In this document: piece after piece, positions 4,899 to 5,358 of the stretch
Numbering within the stretch: the first letter of the stretch is position 1
How the letters are laid out: every line of letters begins with the position of its first letter
Source: Spirochaetaceae bacterium
Lineage (GTDB): Bacteria > Spirochaetota > Spirochaetia > Sphaerochaetales > Sphaerochaetaceae
Direction: 5' to 3'
DNA length: 5,358 nucleotides
NCBI GenBank assembly: GCA_016649775.1
Contig: JAENWY010000154.1
Coordinates: forward strand, 1 to 5,358
Notes under the pieces: generated by a model
Databases searched by the model: none
What the model was told of the DNA's origin: nothing
What the model saw: the letters and a program-made list of their open reading frames with translations, nothing else
Translations under genes and position numbers: made by a program

Positions 4899-5358
4899 TC
4901 ATATGATGTGACCTATTGCAATAGCTAATATAACCTTTTTTCCATTCTCTTTATTTCCTTGATATTCATTAAAAAGATACAAGAAGGGATTATCTCCCTC
5001 TCTTATGCAAGATAGCTCTCTATTAAACAAGCAGTATTCAAGTGTATCCAAATCACCCTACTTTGCAGCAATAATAGCTGAATCAAGTGTTATTGCATGG
5101 AATACCTAATTCTGGACACCCAGTCCATTTTAACTAGCCACCCTTACAACGAACTTAGGCCACAGTTTTTCAGATAAGGGTATTCATAGGTAACAATCCA
5201 TTTAGTCCATGGTTATATAGCAGTTGGTCCACTGTAATTGCGCAACCTTACATACTTAATACAAAACAAGCTCATAGCAACAATATCACATATGCATGCT
5301 ACACACACTCATCCAGTATCATCGTCAACTATTGCATATATCTTTTCATACTTTAGCA
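4899..5358 (-). pseudogene. Decayed repeat-protein gene, probably ankyrin-like, running off the window
   Basis: The clearest part is one frame from 5105 to 4899, broken by a TAG at 5060-5058. It reads TLDSAIIAAK before the stop and GDLDTLEYCLFNRELS after it, ending GHII at a TGA (4901-4899). The pattern AAK, x, GDLDTLEY is typical of an ankyrin repeat. Farther upstream the match moves between all three minus frames: ACICDIVAMSLFCIKYV at about 5299-5249, and LKWTGCPELGIPCNN at about 5133-5089, broken by stops. These fragments resemble the Cys/Trp-rich ankyrin style with GCPW-like linkers. At least two frameshifts and several stops make it non-functional. Decay is certain; the ankyrin identity is an inference. 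Such proteins usually mediate protein-protein contacts. Confidence 0.5.

Noticed and set aside
1..5358. CRISPR array, tRNA or rRNA genes, or a phage/toxin-antitoxin or defence system
   Set aside because: No regularly spaced direct repeats, cloverleaf or rRNA motifs, and no recognisable defence-gene pair were seen on either strand.

Overview
The window is AT-rich and reads as a low-GC Firmicute, most likely in the Clostridia. The evidence is a cupin/AraC regulator of a type common in Clostridia, a YwbE (DUF2196) protein, and a nitronate monooxygenase/FabK-like flavoprotein carrying the cysteine cluster seen in anaerobe members. No replicon, phage or CRISPR signature is visible, and no complete multi-gene system was found.

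Left part, minus strand (1-1534): a 3'-truncated AraC-family regulator is cut by the window edge inside its second DNA-binding helix-turn-helix. It is followed by a GntR/FCD (FadR-type) regulator that stays in one reading frame but carries three internal stop codons, so it is a young pseudogene. Its promoter is still recognisable, and GTATAC-like palindromes, possible operators, lie just beyond it.

Middle, plus strand (1680-3989): ywbE has its own promoter, with a perfect TATAAT and an 8-bp inverted repeat covering the -35 region. It is followed by a strong compound hairpin. A gene-free stretch of about 460 bp holds several hairpins and a 13-bp inverted repeat. It leads to a 493-residue nitronate monooxygenase-like gene. 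That protein is about 145 residues longer than the usual core because of helical additions at both ends. A strong, apparently bidirectional terminator closes it.

Right part, mostly minus strand (3990-5358): two further inverted repeats lie before a small acidic orphan gene (89 aa, TTG start). Next is a 312-bp MITE-like element with perfect 20-bp terminal inverted repeats, a near-perfect 8-bp target duplication and remnants of a zinc-ribbon transposase. The window ends in a heavily decayed gene that appears to have coded ankyrin-like repeats.

The genes do not form one obvious pathway. The intact units are single-gene transcription units, and the three decayed items (gntR remnant, MITE, ankyrin-like remnant) suggest an accessory, eroding region. 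The most useful leads are the extended flavoprotein, the internally deleted insertion element and the repeat-protein relic.
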